From Monodelphis domestica (lineage: Eukaryota > Chordata > Mammalia > Didelphimorphia > Didelphidae): a DNA stretch of 64,000 nucleotides. Every line of letters starts with the position of its first letter. Positions within the stretch are counted from its first letter, which is position 1. The notes beneath the pieces are model-generated. The model was not told the DNA's origin. It was given only the letters and a program-made list of their open reading frames with translations, and did no database searches. Positions 54,581 to 64,000 of this stretch are shown piece after piece. The position numbers and the translations under genes were made by a program. The stretch spans positions 84,962,102-85,026,101 of the forward strand of contig NC_077227.1 of the NCBI RefSeq assembly GCF_027887165.1, given 5' to 3'.

Positions 54581-54795
54581 CATTTCATTATTCATTTTTT
54601 AAAAACCCTCACCTTCCTTCTTGGAGTCAATACTGTGCATTGGCTCCAAGGCAGAAGAGTGGTAAGGGCTAGAAAATAGGGGTCAAGGACTTGCCCAGGG
54701 TCACACAGCTGGGAAGTGTCTGAGGCCAGATTTGAACCCAGGACCTCCGGTCTCTAGGCCTGGCTCTCAATCCACTGAGCTACCCAGCTGCCCCC
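54581..54795 (-). repeat. WSINE-like SINE
   Basis: 'aaaaaccctcaccttccttcttggagtc', 'gcagaagagtggtaagggctag', 'gggtcacacagctgggaagtgtctgaggcc' and 'ccactgagctacccagctgcccc' are a full reverse match to 47449-47656. tgcaacaaaattt occurs at 54568-54580 and 54796-54808 as target duplication. Confidence 0.88.
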
Positions 54796-54954
54796 TGCAA
54801 CAAAATTTTAAAAGAAAAAAGATGCTCCACCTCCGGAAAAAGGACAAGTTTACCTCAAATTCAATATTACAACTGTTTTACTCAAAGGGCAAATTTTAAT
54901 ATTCCCCTAACTATACTATTTATCTTGAGTATCAATATGGAAAAAATAAATTAA

Positions 54955-55197
54955 GTTGCTGATTTATTGTTTAGGGACTCTTTGTGACCCCATTTGGGGT
55001 TTCTTGGCAAAGACACTAGAGTAGTTTGTCATTTCCTTCTCCAGTTCATCTTACAGATAAGGAAACCAAGGCAGACTTAAGTGTCTTGCCCAGGATCTCA
55101 GAGCTGGTAAGTATCTGAGGTTGGATTTGAACTCAGGAAGATGAGCCTTCCTGACTTCAGGCCTGAACAATCTATCTCCCGAAGTACATAGCTGCTC
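54955..55197 (-). repeat. Mar-1-like SINE
   Basis: Reverse order: 'gggactctttgtgaccccatttggggtttcttggcaaag', 'catttccttctccagttcatcttacagataaggaaacc', 'gtgtcttgcccaggatc', 'ggatttgaactcaggaag', 'catagctgctc'. Confidence 0.82.
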
Positions 55198-55407
55198 TAA
55201 ATTATTAAAACTATTGTATAAAAGAGCATTAAAATATTTAAAGAACAAGAGATAGAGATAAGGTGACATTTCAATTACTTAAAACATTTTGTTAACTATG
55301 TTCTTTACAATGTCTTACTTGGCAAGCAGGAACAATAGCATTATTCTGTTTTTCATTTAAACAAAGTTTATCTAAATTAATCAATTCTAAGGTTATTACT
55401 GGTAGTT

Positions 55408-55575
55408 CATTAGTCTGTTCCCTATTTTTATTAACTATAATATGAAAGTTTATAAAATGATCAATTCCAAGATAAAATTCAAGCAGGAATCCAGGAAAAG
55501 TGTTTTCTTCACGAATGTTGGTGTCAATCGATGAAAGGAGAATGATGGGCTGATGAAAGTCAAGGCACTTTTTTG
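55408..55575 (-). other. RPP30: RPP30 3'UTR
   Basis: On the minus strand, sequence from the stop codon to about 20 bp past the AATAAA signal (reverse complement at 55427-55432), giving a 3'UTR of roughly 170 nt. Longer forms cannot be excluded. Confidence 0.55.
55427..55432 (-). terminator. RPP30: Polyadenylation signal AATAAA of RPP30
   Basis: The plus strand TTTATT is AATAAA on the coding strand, about 145 nt after the stop codon. It is the first canonical hexamer downstream. Confidence 0.55.
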
Positions 55576-55682
55576 TCAGTCCTCACATTTGGCTTTTTTG
55601 CATGCTGGAACACTGTCATCCTCTTCAGTTGTTCTTGGCTTCTTTGTTGTATAAATAATACCAAAAGCAGTCTTTCTGGTTT
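55576..55682 (-). CDS. RPP30: RPP30 last coding exon
   Basis: 107 bp including TGA (reverse complement at 55576-55578), acceptor 'tttctag'. It encodes TRKTAFGIIYTTKKP and a charged, variable tail ending KKAKCED. Human ends KKAKCEG. Confidence 0.95.
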
Positions 55683-58600
55683 CTAGAAAGAAAGAAAAAC
55701 AACAAAATTTACCATTGACATTTAAATTTAAACTGTGAATGAAACAGCTGATAAAATATCAAGATGCTACTAAGAGTTTTACTCAACGAACATTTATGAA
55801 GTGCCATCTCTGTGTCATATACTGGGGATACACAAGGTCAGAGAGGTTAAGAGACTTGTCCATGGTTATACAGACAGCAAATTCCAGCACTTGGGGCTTA
55901 AATCCAGGGCTTCTGACTCTAAGTCCAATCTTTTTTTCTTAGACAAATCTGGCAGCGGTGTGGGGTTCTTGGAGGGAAGTGGTAGAAGATAATATAGGGA
56001 CTAAGTTTTAAATGAGGCAGCTAGGTGATTCAATGGATAGAGCATTGGGCCTGAAATCTAATAAGATATCTTCCTGAGTACAAATCTGTCCTCCAACACT
56101 TAGTAACTGTGTGACCCTGGGCAAGTTTGCCTCAGTTTCCTCATCTGTAAAATGAAGTGGAAAAGGAAATGGCAAACCACTCCAGAACCTTTGCCAAGAA
56201 AACTTCCGATGAGTTCATGAAGAGTTAGATATGCCTGAATAACAATAAAAGTTTTAAAGGGCTTTGAATGCCAAGTTAAGGAAATTAGATTTCATCCTCT
56301 TGGCAATGGGAAGCTTACTACTCTCTCTCTCTGGCTAAACTATTTCCTCTGCTGGGAAAGTCTTCCTTGATACTTACTAAACCACATTCCTTCCTTTTAA
56401 GGCCTACCTACAATTCCACTTTCATCATGAGGTCTACCCCAGCCACAGCAATCCTTCGCAATCAGCAACCCCTAGCGCATTTACTGTTTGTCCCAAGCAG
56501 TTAGCATGAACACATTCCCTTGCATTACTCTTTTCTCTACCTGCCTATTTTATACTTTGTTTTCCCAAGAATCCAACCCAATGAATGCCTTATATACAGT
56601 AAGCTTACAGTAAATAAATATAAGCTCTTAATAACAACAGACCTGCTAAAATGTTATTCTTTAAATGAAGAGATAAAAAGAAATGACAAAGAAAAACTTT
56701 TAGAGTCTTCTTACCACTTATCATGCCTAACTTATTTGAATCTAATCTAATACACCTTCATCCACTGAAAAGACCTGGATTTATACACAAGAAACAATCT
56801 CATTCAAGGGCATTAAATACTACATACAAATATGGATTGGAGTTTTTAAATAAATGGAAAGTACTAATGATTCCCATTTTCCTAAGTGGAAAAAAATAAT
56901 GTTGAATTTAGAAATGTTTATACATAACATCAAGACCATGAGGAATAGAATAAAAATAGCTAAATAAATGGATATAAAACCAAAACTATAAAAGTAAAAT
57001 CTGTGAAAAAAGCAAGATTCATTTTAACAAAACATTACCGTATATGTTTTTCTTTAAAATGGTTCTCTTTTTAACTTGTGAACACTTACTTTTTAACCTA
57101 AACTGATTTAATGCCAACAGAACTACTGAATGTGAACTGATTACTTTAAGAAATTTCAAAAATTATCTCCTTTAAAAATAATTCCATTTTAGAAAAAACC
57201 TAACTCACCAAGAGGCAATACTTCTTTTTCTATATAGCTCTGCAGGAAGATTTCTGTCAGTATGACTTTTCCATTTCTGCATCTGAACAGTTCCTTCATT
57301 CTCATGTTTCAACCAACTGTGTTATTGCAGGTAAGCAAATAAAACAAAAAGCAGCTTTTCACCACACACTAAAATTTTTTGTCTAAGGAATATTCTTGTG
57401 AAGAATCTCCTGGAAACAAGTTACTCTGAAAAGGTTCATGGAGAATGAAATAATATTGCAAGAACTTTGCTTTTTATGGAGCAGAAAAGATTCTTTTTTT
57501 GTTGTGCTAGTGCTTCCAGGTTTGGATAGCATCCTTGCATGATCAGAGTGAAAAAAAAACAGAACGGCCAATTTTAAAATGGTTTTTACCTTGGTTTTTA
57601 TCAACAAGTAACTATTGAATGATAATCAAGATTCATTACATACTATGTAGGAAAAAAAGGTTAAAATGCTTTCTTACATATGAAATTAACTTAAGCTAAT
57701 TTGCACAACAACTTAATTATATTAAGATGTCAGGGGTTAGCAAATTAAAAAAATTTTTTTTTGGAATTAAAATATTAAACTTCAACAAAACATTTAGTAT
57801 GAATAAGTTTTCAAAGCCATTGTGAGAACAAACAAAATAAAGGTTGAATGTTCTAGAGAGCATACATTTATTTATTTATATTTGGGGGGAAGAGGTATCC
57901 AGATATGTAATTTCAATAGCACAGACCAATGGTGTCAAACTCACATAGAAATGGATCATCTTAAGCAGACTGACTTAGAAACTTTCAGATTAGCATAAAA
58001 CTTTGTATTTTTATTTTTAAAAACATTTTTCCAATTACATTTGAATATGGTTTTGCTAGCTGGCCTCCTGTTTTAGAGGATTCTTGATGAGGGAACTCTT
58101 CCTATGAATACAGATCAGCAAATGTTCTGCCATTTAAAGTTTTAGATCTTGGCCTGAGTTCAAGCTTGCCTCTCACATCCTGACTGTATGACCCTGGATA
58201 AGTCCTTTACCTTCTCAGATCTTGGCAAGTCTCTATGTAAAACAACACCTTCTTAAACATTACTCTTTAATATTGGCTTTGAGGTTTATGGATAGAAAGG
58301 TTTTTTTAAAAGAACTCTTTAAATATATTCAGTGTAGTGGAAAGGCATCGGATCAATAGTAAAAAGACTTGGATTTTAATTCTGGTGCTGTCACTATCTA
58401 TGATTTTGGACCTCAGTTCCCTCATTTATAAAATGAGAGGGGGTGACTAGATCAGATAACTACCCCTAAGGTTCTTTCCAACTCTAAATCTATGAGTACA
58501 TGAAAATTCCACCTTTCACCTAGGCAGAGCTTTATTCCAATAAGGAAGACTAAAAAAGTTGGCTTTATTTTTCAGGCTCGAGTCAATGGCTCATTAATTT

Positions 58601-61600
58601 TAGTGAATACTGACTTCTGGTCCAGGTGGCTCCCTATAAGGAAGGCAGAAAGCTCCCATATACCAATTCTAACAAAAACACGAAATTCACACTGGACTGG
58701 AAAATGGTCAAGAAAACCAGGAAGATTTCACTATGTGACGTGACAAAGATGTTGGGGAGAAGCCATGGGGAATAGGAATGGGGATGCCAAAGCTGGCTGT
58801 CTCAGTGGGAGCAGACAGAGCAAGAGACTCCTGTCACCCAAACAGCTCTTGAATCCTAGAAATATCAGGGAATGGCAGTGAGCAGTGTAGAATGGAGGTC
58901 AATACTCAGTCCTAAACATTAAGTGCTAGAACTTTGAGGGCCCCCGAACTCTGTCCTGAGATGTCAGAGGGGATCCTGAAATTCATAGCACCAAAGAGAC
59001 AAGGAAGACAAGGAAGTCAGTGGTCAGAGCAGAAGTGGGAGAGCATTCCAGGCATGGAGCATTCCAGGCTAGGAGGGTCAAGGCAAGAACCCAGGTAAAC
59101 CAAGTTAAGACCAAACAGGGGCAACCATCCTACCCAAAAATGTAGCATGGTATCAAATCTTGCCTCAGCATCAAGACAAAATTTTCAAGAACAAAAGCTG
59201 GAGAGATGAGTAAAACAAAAAAAGACACTGGCTGGTAGAAAAACATTATTTTATGTTTTGAGATGCCCCAAAAATATAGCCTAGAAGAATAACTCCTCAT
59301 AACTGCAAATAAAGGCTTGAAGAAACAAATGAATTCTCACAAGAGCTATATGAATATTTAGAAGAAATGAAGGGATCAATAACTTCATGATACAGCAAGA
59401 AATATCAGAATCAAATAAAAAATAAAAATATAAGATATCTGATATTAAAAAACTGAGAGAGAAAAAAAACCCAAGGAGATATAACTTAAGAAGTATCAGA
59501 CTCCCTAAAAATGTTAATAATTAAAAAAGACATGATATTTCAAGAACTCACAAATGAAAACGCCTAGATATATTAGGAATATAGAGTCAAGCAAAGACTA
59601 TTTCACTTTCAATTCAATCAACAAACAAGGAACTTATACAATCTAATAGGGGAGACAACATGTAAATATATACAAAGCAAACTATATGCAGCTTTTAAAA
59701 GGAAATAATTAATAAAGGGAGGGCACTAGAATTAAGAGGAGTTGGGAAAGGCTTTTGGTAAAGGATGGGATTTTAGCTGGGACTTAAAGGAAGACAAGGA
59801 AGTCAGTAGTAAGAGCAGAGATGGGAAAGCATTCCAGATATCGAGGACAGCCAGAGTTCAAGAGAGGAAAGAGAGTCTTGTGTGAGGAACAGCCAGGAGG
59901 CCAGTGTTGAAGCTCCTTCAGGGGAGAGACTACCTCTGACTTCTTTCTGTATCACTAGCACTTAGCACAGTGTCTGAAACAAAGTAAGTACTTAATAAAT
60001 GCTTACTAACAGGTTACTATTAGCAAATACATGTTTCTTACTGGACCAAAACAAGAGATACAGAAATTTAAGTTTAAATATATTTCAAGTCTGTGTGAAA
60101 CAGCACACCACTTACCTCCATGAAGAAGTATTGCCCTGCAATTTGTGGATACTGCTGCTTTGGCATCACTTTCAGAGAGTCCAAACAACAAGCCTCTGCC
60201 AGGTTCATTAAGGGTTTCAATATCACACCAACAAGATGCCTTAACATGGGATAGAACTCACAAAAATATAATTCAAAATGTGAGTTTATCTAGTCATAAA
60301 GGAAATGTCTGGTTTTCTAAGTTTTTTTTTTTTAAACTATAACTGGCAGGCTTTGATATAAACAACTCACCATCCATCTACACTCCACTCAGATCCCAAA
60401 TAAAACCCTGGATTCTTTGGAAGAAAGAGAATGACTAAGTCTAGGAAACAAAACTATTTTAAGAAGTACTTATCCTTGTTCTCTTTGGTCTAATTTTCCT
60501 CTAGTGATCAACAGTTTCACCAGAGGTTAGATTAGAACTATTTGGCTTCTTAAAATGTTTTATTTGTGAATGTATACCATAGTTTAAAAATGTTACAAAT
60601 TAAGCAAAACAGTAACTATTAAATAACTCAAAGAATCAATAAATTATAACCATCCTAGAAAAATGTTGAGTTAAAATAAGGTGTTGATGAAGGAGAAATA
60701 TTCTAGATTACATTATTGTTTAACTACTGAGCCAAAATCTGCAATAAAACAACGATTTTAGAAAAGGATACAAGTTTGCTATGTCATACGGTCCTCTTAT
60801 TTCTAAAGGCTGAAAAACAAAAATTTAAAAATTTCAATAAGGGAATTTATTAGAATTCAACAATTTGCTTTAACTAAGTAATCAAAAAGGCAGTAGAAAG
60901 GACAAGAAAAATAATAATATAGTCATCATGCAGGTTGTGATTTTCATAATTCTGACTGCAAAATAAAAGGGTTGGATCTGATGGTTTCTAAGGTTCCTTT
61001 CAGTTCTAATTCTAAGATCCTATTGGGGGATCCCAAAATTACATGAAATTCAGAGAATTAACAGACTCTAATATCTGGGCAATGCTACTGAGAAACTAAA
61101 GGGCTTTAAATAATTCATTTATATAATAACTGTCAGTTCAATAGCAAGTTATGGTTGGCAAAGATATCTGCATACAATGTTTAGCCCATAGTATGCACTT
61201 AATAAATGCTGGACTTTTTATTTCATTTTATCAACTTGGGGACCACAATAGCAGACAATTTTTCTTTAGAATCTAATATTTCAAAACTTTATGTCAGGAC
61301 AAGAAAATAAGAAAATGCACAGTGACACTTACCCTTTCTGCACCACTAGATACAATTACATTCTACAAAATAAAGAAGTTATCAAAATTAATTTCAGATA
61401 AATGATTTAAAACACAAGATTATTCAAGTTCAAACAATGCAGAAATATGACTTTTGTAAGCCATGGCTCAAACACAGACTTTTTTGGAAGATAAGGTAAA
61501 AAAACAAAGAGAAGGAAGAGAAGGCAATAAAACTAAAGATGGCTCACAAAGGAAATAAGAATAATTTTTCCAGACAGAAAAACTCAGGCTGAAAGAGCTC

Positions 61601-62029
61601 AAAATGTTCAGATGACCCTAATTCATTCTATTAAAGATAAGCACTTTCTTGTCTAGTATTTCCACTTTTTTTCACAATATTAAATTCTCACTGCAGGCCT
61701 GGTGTCTATAGGGTTGTGCCTGGGAATCAGGTTTTTCAAGCTTTCTCTTCCCTTTAAAATCTGAAAATACCCTATAATGTGATATAATCTGTTTTTGTAC
61801 CTTGAAATTGTTTTGCATTAAATTACTTGTATAGAGGCAGGAAATTTGACCCAGTGGTGTTGGGAAGAATTTCCTGTCAGAACTGAAATTCTTTTTCAGA
61901 TTGCGAACATACCTTCCCTTTGCAGATCTGCATCAAACTAAGTGCATTGGAAATGGTGTATCTCCTCATTGTGGAGTCTTTAATGGCAGAAGAATAAGTA
62001 AGCTCAAACCCAATGCCTCGTTCAATTGC
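55576..62029 (-). CDS. RPP30: RPP30 (RNase P/MRP 30-kDa subunit), last five coding exons, partial
   Basis: Five minus-strand exons encode about 123 C-terminal residues of the 268-residue protein; the first half lies beyond the right edge. RPP30 is a nuclear/nucleolar protein of RNase P and RNase MRP and has a TIM-barrel-like fold that helps hold the RNA during 5' maturation of pre-tRNA. The exons give, in order, 'AIERGIGFELTYSSAIKDST', 'YTISNALSLMQICKGK', 'NVIVSSGAER', 'PLEIRGPYDIANL', 'GLLFGLSESDAKAAVSTNCR', and the Lys-rich tail 'KTAFGIIYTTKKP' to 'CKKAKCED' plus stop. All junctions are GT-AG and phases agree across each. No break was seen. It is tail to tail with ANKRD1, as in human. The span includes introns. 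Confidence 0.95.
55800..55940 (-). repeat. MIR in last RPP30 intron
   Basis: Reverse order: 'cagagaggttaagagacttgtccatggttatac', 'ggcttaaatccagggcttctgactctaagtccaatc'. Confidence 0.7.
56012..56250 (+). repeat. Mar-1-like SINE in RPP30 intron
   Basis: It has a head 'aggcagctaggtgattcaatggatagagc', 'tgtgtgaccctgggcaag', 'cctcagtttcctcatctgtaaaatgaagtgg', 'ggcaaaccactccagaacctttgccaagaaaac' and a BovB-like tail. Antisense to RPP30. Confidence 0.85.
56335..56610 (+). repeat. L2 3' fragment in RPP30 intron
   Basis: 'tgggaaagtcttccttgatacttac', 'ttttaaggcctacctacaattccactttcatcatgagg' and 'catttactgtttgtcc' follow the L2 coding-end pattern. Confidence 0.6.
56611..58320. other. RPP30 intron, unique-looking AT-rich sequence
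   Basis: No exon, repeat family or RNA gene was recognised with confidence. A CORE-SINE remnant is possible at 58140-58210 ('gtatgaccctggataag'). Confidence 0.4.
58325..58500 (+). repeat. MIR in RPP30 intron
   Basis: Sense order: 'agtggaaaggcatcggatc', 'gacttggattttaattctggtgctgtcactatc', 'ctcatttataaaatgag', 'aaggttctttccaactctaaatctatgag'. Confidence 0.75.
58600..59640 (+). repeat. Possible old L1-like 5'UTR/ORF1 remnant
   Basis: It begins 'ctgacttctggtccaggtgg', vaguely like L1 5' ends, then A-rich, Lys/Glu-like sequence in 59160-59560 as expected of decayed ORF1. The assignment is weak. Confidence 0.3.
59641..59995 (+). repeat. Ancient interspersed repeat as at 8.1 kb, with L2-like tail
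   Basis: 'aacttatacaatctaataggggagac', 'gattttagctgggacttaaagg' and 'ggaaagcattccag' parallel 8095-8560. Followed by an L2-type end 'gcacttagcacagtgtctgaaacaaagtaagtacttaataaatgc'. Confidence 0.5.
60116..60195 (-). CDS. RPP30: RPP30 penultimate coding exon
   Basis: 80 bp, acceptor 'ctggcag', donor 'gtaagt'. It encodes GLLFGLSESDAKAAVSTNCR and AILLHG, almost identical to human (AALLHG). Confidence 0.96.
60772..60809 (-). CDS. RPP30: RPP30 coding exon (third from last)
   Basis: 38 bp, acceptor 'tttcag', donor 'gtatcc'. It encodes PLEIRGPYDIAN plus two bases of a Leu codon completed in the next exon. The donor is weaker than its neighbours. Confidence 0.92.
61333..61362 (-). CDS. RPP30: RPP30 micro-exon (fourth from last)
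   Basis: Thirty bases only, acceptor 'tttgtag', donor 'gtaagt'. It encodes NVIVSSGAER (human NVIISSAAER). It is too short for ordinary ORF calling. Confidence 0.92.
61913..62029 (-). CDS. RPP30: RPP30 coding exon (fifth from last)
   Basis: 117 bp, acceptor 'tgtccag', donor 'gtatgt'. It encodes AIERGIGFELTYSSAIKDST and MRRYTISNALSLMQICKGK, in phase with the preceding human exon ending in V. Confidence 0.95.
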
Positions 62030-62299
62030 CTGGACATGAAAGAAAAAAAATATAACAGGAACATACTTAATACCCCTGTTCTACTGTGGAGATGTTTACT
62101 TTTCATTTAGTATATAATTTCAAGTCATATTTTATACAATAAAAGGAGGGTAAATATATGCTAAGGAATTTAGTGGGTTCCCTCAGAATAAGAGATAGTA
62201 TGTTTGGCAGATAGTTGGTGAATGAATGAACTAAGGGGTCAGCTACCTGGTATGATTCAAATAGCTCCTCTTTCCTTCTCAAGTTGATGATGTTGATGA

Positions 62300-62480
62300 A
62301 TTCACACTTATACAAGGCTTTAAGAATTATAGAATGTTTTATTAACTCAGACAGATGTTGAAAAGTACTCCATTTTACAGATGAGAAAACCAAGAATCAG
62401 AAAGATGATAGGACAACCATTGCCACATTTAGTATCATGACCATGATTCAAACTCAACCTTTCCAATTCAAACCAATACT
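62300..62480 (-). repeat. MIR in RPP30 intron
   Basis: Reverse order: 'ctccattttacagatgagaaaaccaagaatcag', then a decayed 'attcaaactcaacc'. Confidence 0.6.
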
Positions 62481-62489
62481 TTTTCAAAA

Positions 62490-63620
62490 TGTGAGGGTTG
62501 GAAGGGGCATGAGTGGTCATCTAGTCTAAAACATAACCAAAGGGAATCCGTTACCCTAGCCTACTTGACAAGTGGTCATGAAACATCTGCTTGAAGGTCT
62601 CTAAAGAGCAGGAGCCTGCTCTTTATCTCTAGAGATAGTCCATTCCACTTTTGGAGAGTTCTCCTTGTTAAGACATTTTTCTTGGTATCAACCCTGAATT
62701 TTTAACTTCACACCTTCTATGTAATGCTCCTTGATTTACCCTAGAGAGCTAGACTGGATGTCACAGTGGTTCAGGTTTTTGAGTACAGCTGTCAGCACAT
62801 TTTCCTCCAGGATAAACACTGCCAGGCCCGTCAGGTGATCCTCATTTAACAAGAACTCAAGGTTCATCATCCTGGCTGCCTTTTCTGTGTGTTCCCTGCT
62901 TCCTTATGTCCTTGTTTTCTCTATGGTTGTCAGAACTGGAAATAAGGTTCCAATGGAGTCTGACTAGAGCTAAGAATGAAGACGATTTATCACTTCCTTA
63001 CTCTTAGGAGTTAATCTATACTTCCTTAAATAAAGCCTAGGATCACATTAGCTTTTCTGAATACCACAACACATTGCTGATTTATTTTGAGTCCCTCTAG
63101 ATTCCTTAGATCTTTTTCAGGATCATGCTCTAACTATGCCTTGCCCCATTTTGTACTTCTGAGTTTCTCTATTTTTTTAACCCAAGTATAAGCCATTGCA
63201 TTTATCCCTATTGAATGTCACTTAACTACATTTAGCCCAGTGCTTTTAGCATTTGTCAACATCTTTCTAGATTTTGACTCCAGGCCAGTATGTTATCTAT
63301 TTCTCCTAACTCCTTCTCACCTGAAAACTTAATGAGTCTTTATCCAAATCTCTGATAAAAATGTTAAATCACAGGGGCTGGGTATAGATTTTTGGGGAAA
63401 TGCTGCCATGAAGACACTAAGTCATTTGGAATTATCTGCAAATATTCTCAATCCAGTTCTAAATCTAGTCTAATTATGTTGCCAATTAATCCACATCTGC
63501 CAATTTGCTCCACAAGGTCAGTATGAGATACTTTTCCAAGGGCTTTGCTAAACTCTAGTTATATCCTACAGAATTTACTTCAACTACGAGTTTAATAACC
63601 CTGACAAAAAAAAAAAGTCA
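62490..63620 (-). repeat. CR1/L3-family LINE, about 1.1 kb
   Basis: The plus strand reads as reverse complement of a CR1 3' region: 'ggttggaaggggcatgagtggtcatctagtc', 'tctagagatagtccattccac', 'cttgttaagacatttttcttgg', 'cctaggatcacattagcttttctg', 'cattgctgatttattttgagtcc'. This is an unusually long run for this ancient family. Confidence 0.7.
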
Positions 63621-63837
63621 GTATGGCATGACCTATTCTTACCACAGAGTGGCGCTGACTCTGCAATCACCACTTTCCACATGGTTTCTCTCTCTCCAAA
63701 GATGTTTTCTAGAATGTGCCAAGGAATCACGTCAAGCTCACTGCTCTCTAGTTTAAAGATTCTGATCTTTTCCTTGTTTTGAAATCAGGAAGTGAAATGT
63801 AGGGATTTGTTTTGTATGACTTAGTATGTTTATTATG

Positions 63838-64000
63838 AGGGTTTTCTTTTTTATGGTGTCCCTTGATTGGGGAATGGCTGAACAAATTGTGGTATATGAT
63901 GTTGATGGAAACTATTGTACTATAAGGAATGATGAACTGTTTGATTTCTATGTGAACTAGAAAGATCCCCATGAACTGATGTGGAGTGAAATGAGCAGAA
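63838..64000 (+). mobile_element. L1 3' fragment running off the window
   Basis: 'cttgattggggaatggctgaacaaattgtggtatatg' and 'ccatgaactgatgtggagtgaaatgagcagaa' match the sense end of L1 ORF2 (compare the reverse complement of 16770-16930). It continues past the right edge. Confidence 0.75.

Noticed and set aside
60006-60191. 61-codon minus-strand frame as a separate small gene
   Set aside because: It is the RPP30 exon 60116-60195 plus intron read-through.

Overview
The window looks like nuclear DNA of a marsupial. It contains two vertebrate genes with human-like exon structure, and nearly everything else is interspersed repeats of therian and marsupial type: MIR/Ther CORE-SINEs, Mar-1-like SINEs with an RTE/BovB-type tail, tRNA-derived WSINE-like elements, L2, CR1/L3, L1, a non-autonomous RTE element and a gammaretrovirus-like ERV. 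I cannot name the species.

Layout. Positions 1-35,600 are intergenic repeat-rich DNA upstream of ANKRD1. They hold several purine-rich microsatellites, a full-length 7SL RNA retropseudogene (3672-3961, minus), a small LTR-retroelement pol fossil (about 5.3-5.8 kb), and a large nested stack at 9.4-25.9 kb. In that stack an old L1 3' end was split by an ERV (9651-25748, two LTRs, 4-bp target duplication). The ERV was then hit by a solo LTR of another family (12178-12805) and by a nearly complete L1 on the minus strand (16370-23417).

Positions 35,695-45,378 carry ANKRD1 (CARP) on the plus strand. It has nine coding exons and an intact 319-codon frame, a TATA box with TEAD, E-box and GATA motifs upstream, an AU-rich 3'UTR and an AATAAA signal at 46138. 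Positions 46.2-55.4 kb are a repeat-filled spacer whose centre is a three-level nest: L2, split by a truncated L1, split by a non-autonomous RTE element. Positions 55.4-62.0 kb carry, on the minus strand, the last five coding exons of RPP30 (RNase P/MRP protein subunit). The rest of RPP30 lies beyond the right edge. The final 1.5 kb is a CR1/L3-family LINE and the start of an L1 fragment, inside an RPP30 intron.

The two genes are tail to tail, the same arrangement as RPP30-ANKRD1 on human chromosome 10q23. They have unrelated jobs: ANKRD1 is a stretch/YAP-responsive muscle transcription cofactor and titin-binding protein, and RPP30 processes tRNA precursors. I found no new enzymatic or defence system. 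The more unusual items are the nested transposon stratigraphy, two 7SL-derived sequences, repeated modules in the L1 5'UTR, and a composite RTE-like element. All assignments were made by eye, without database searches.
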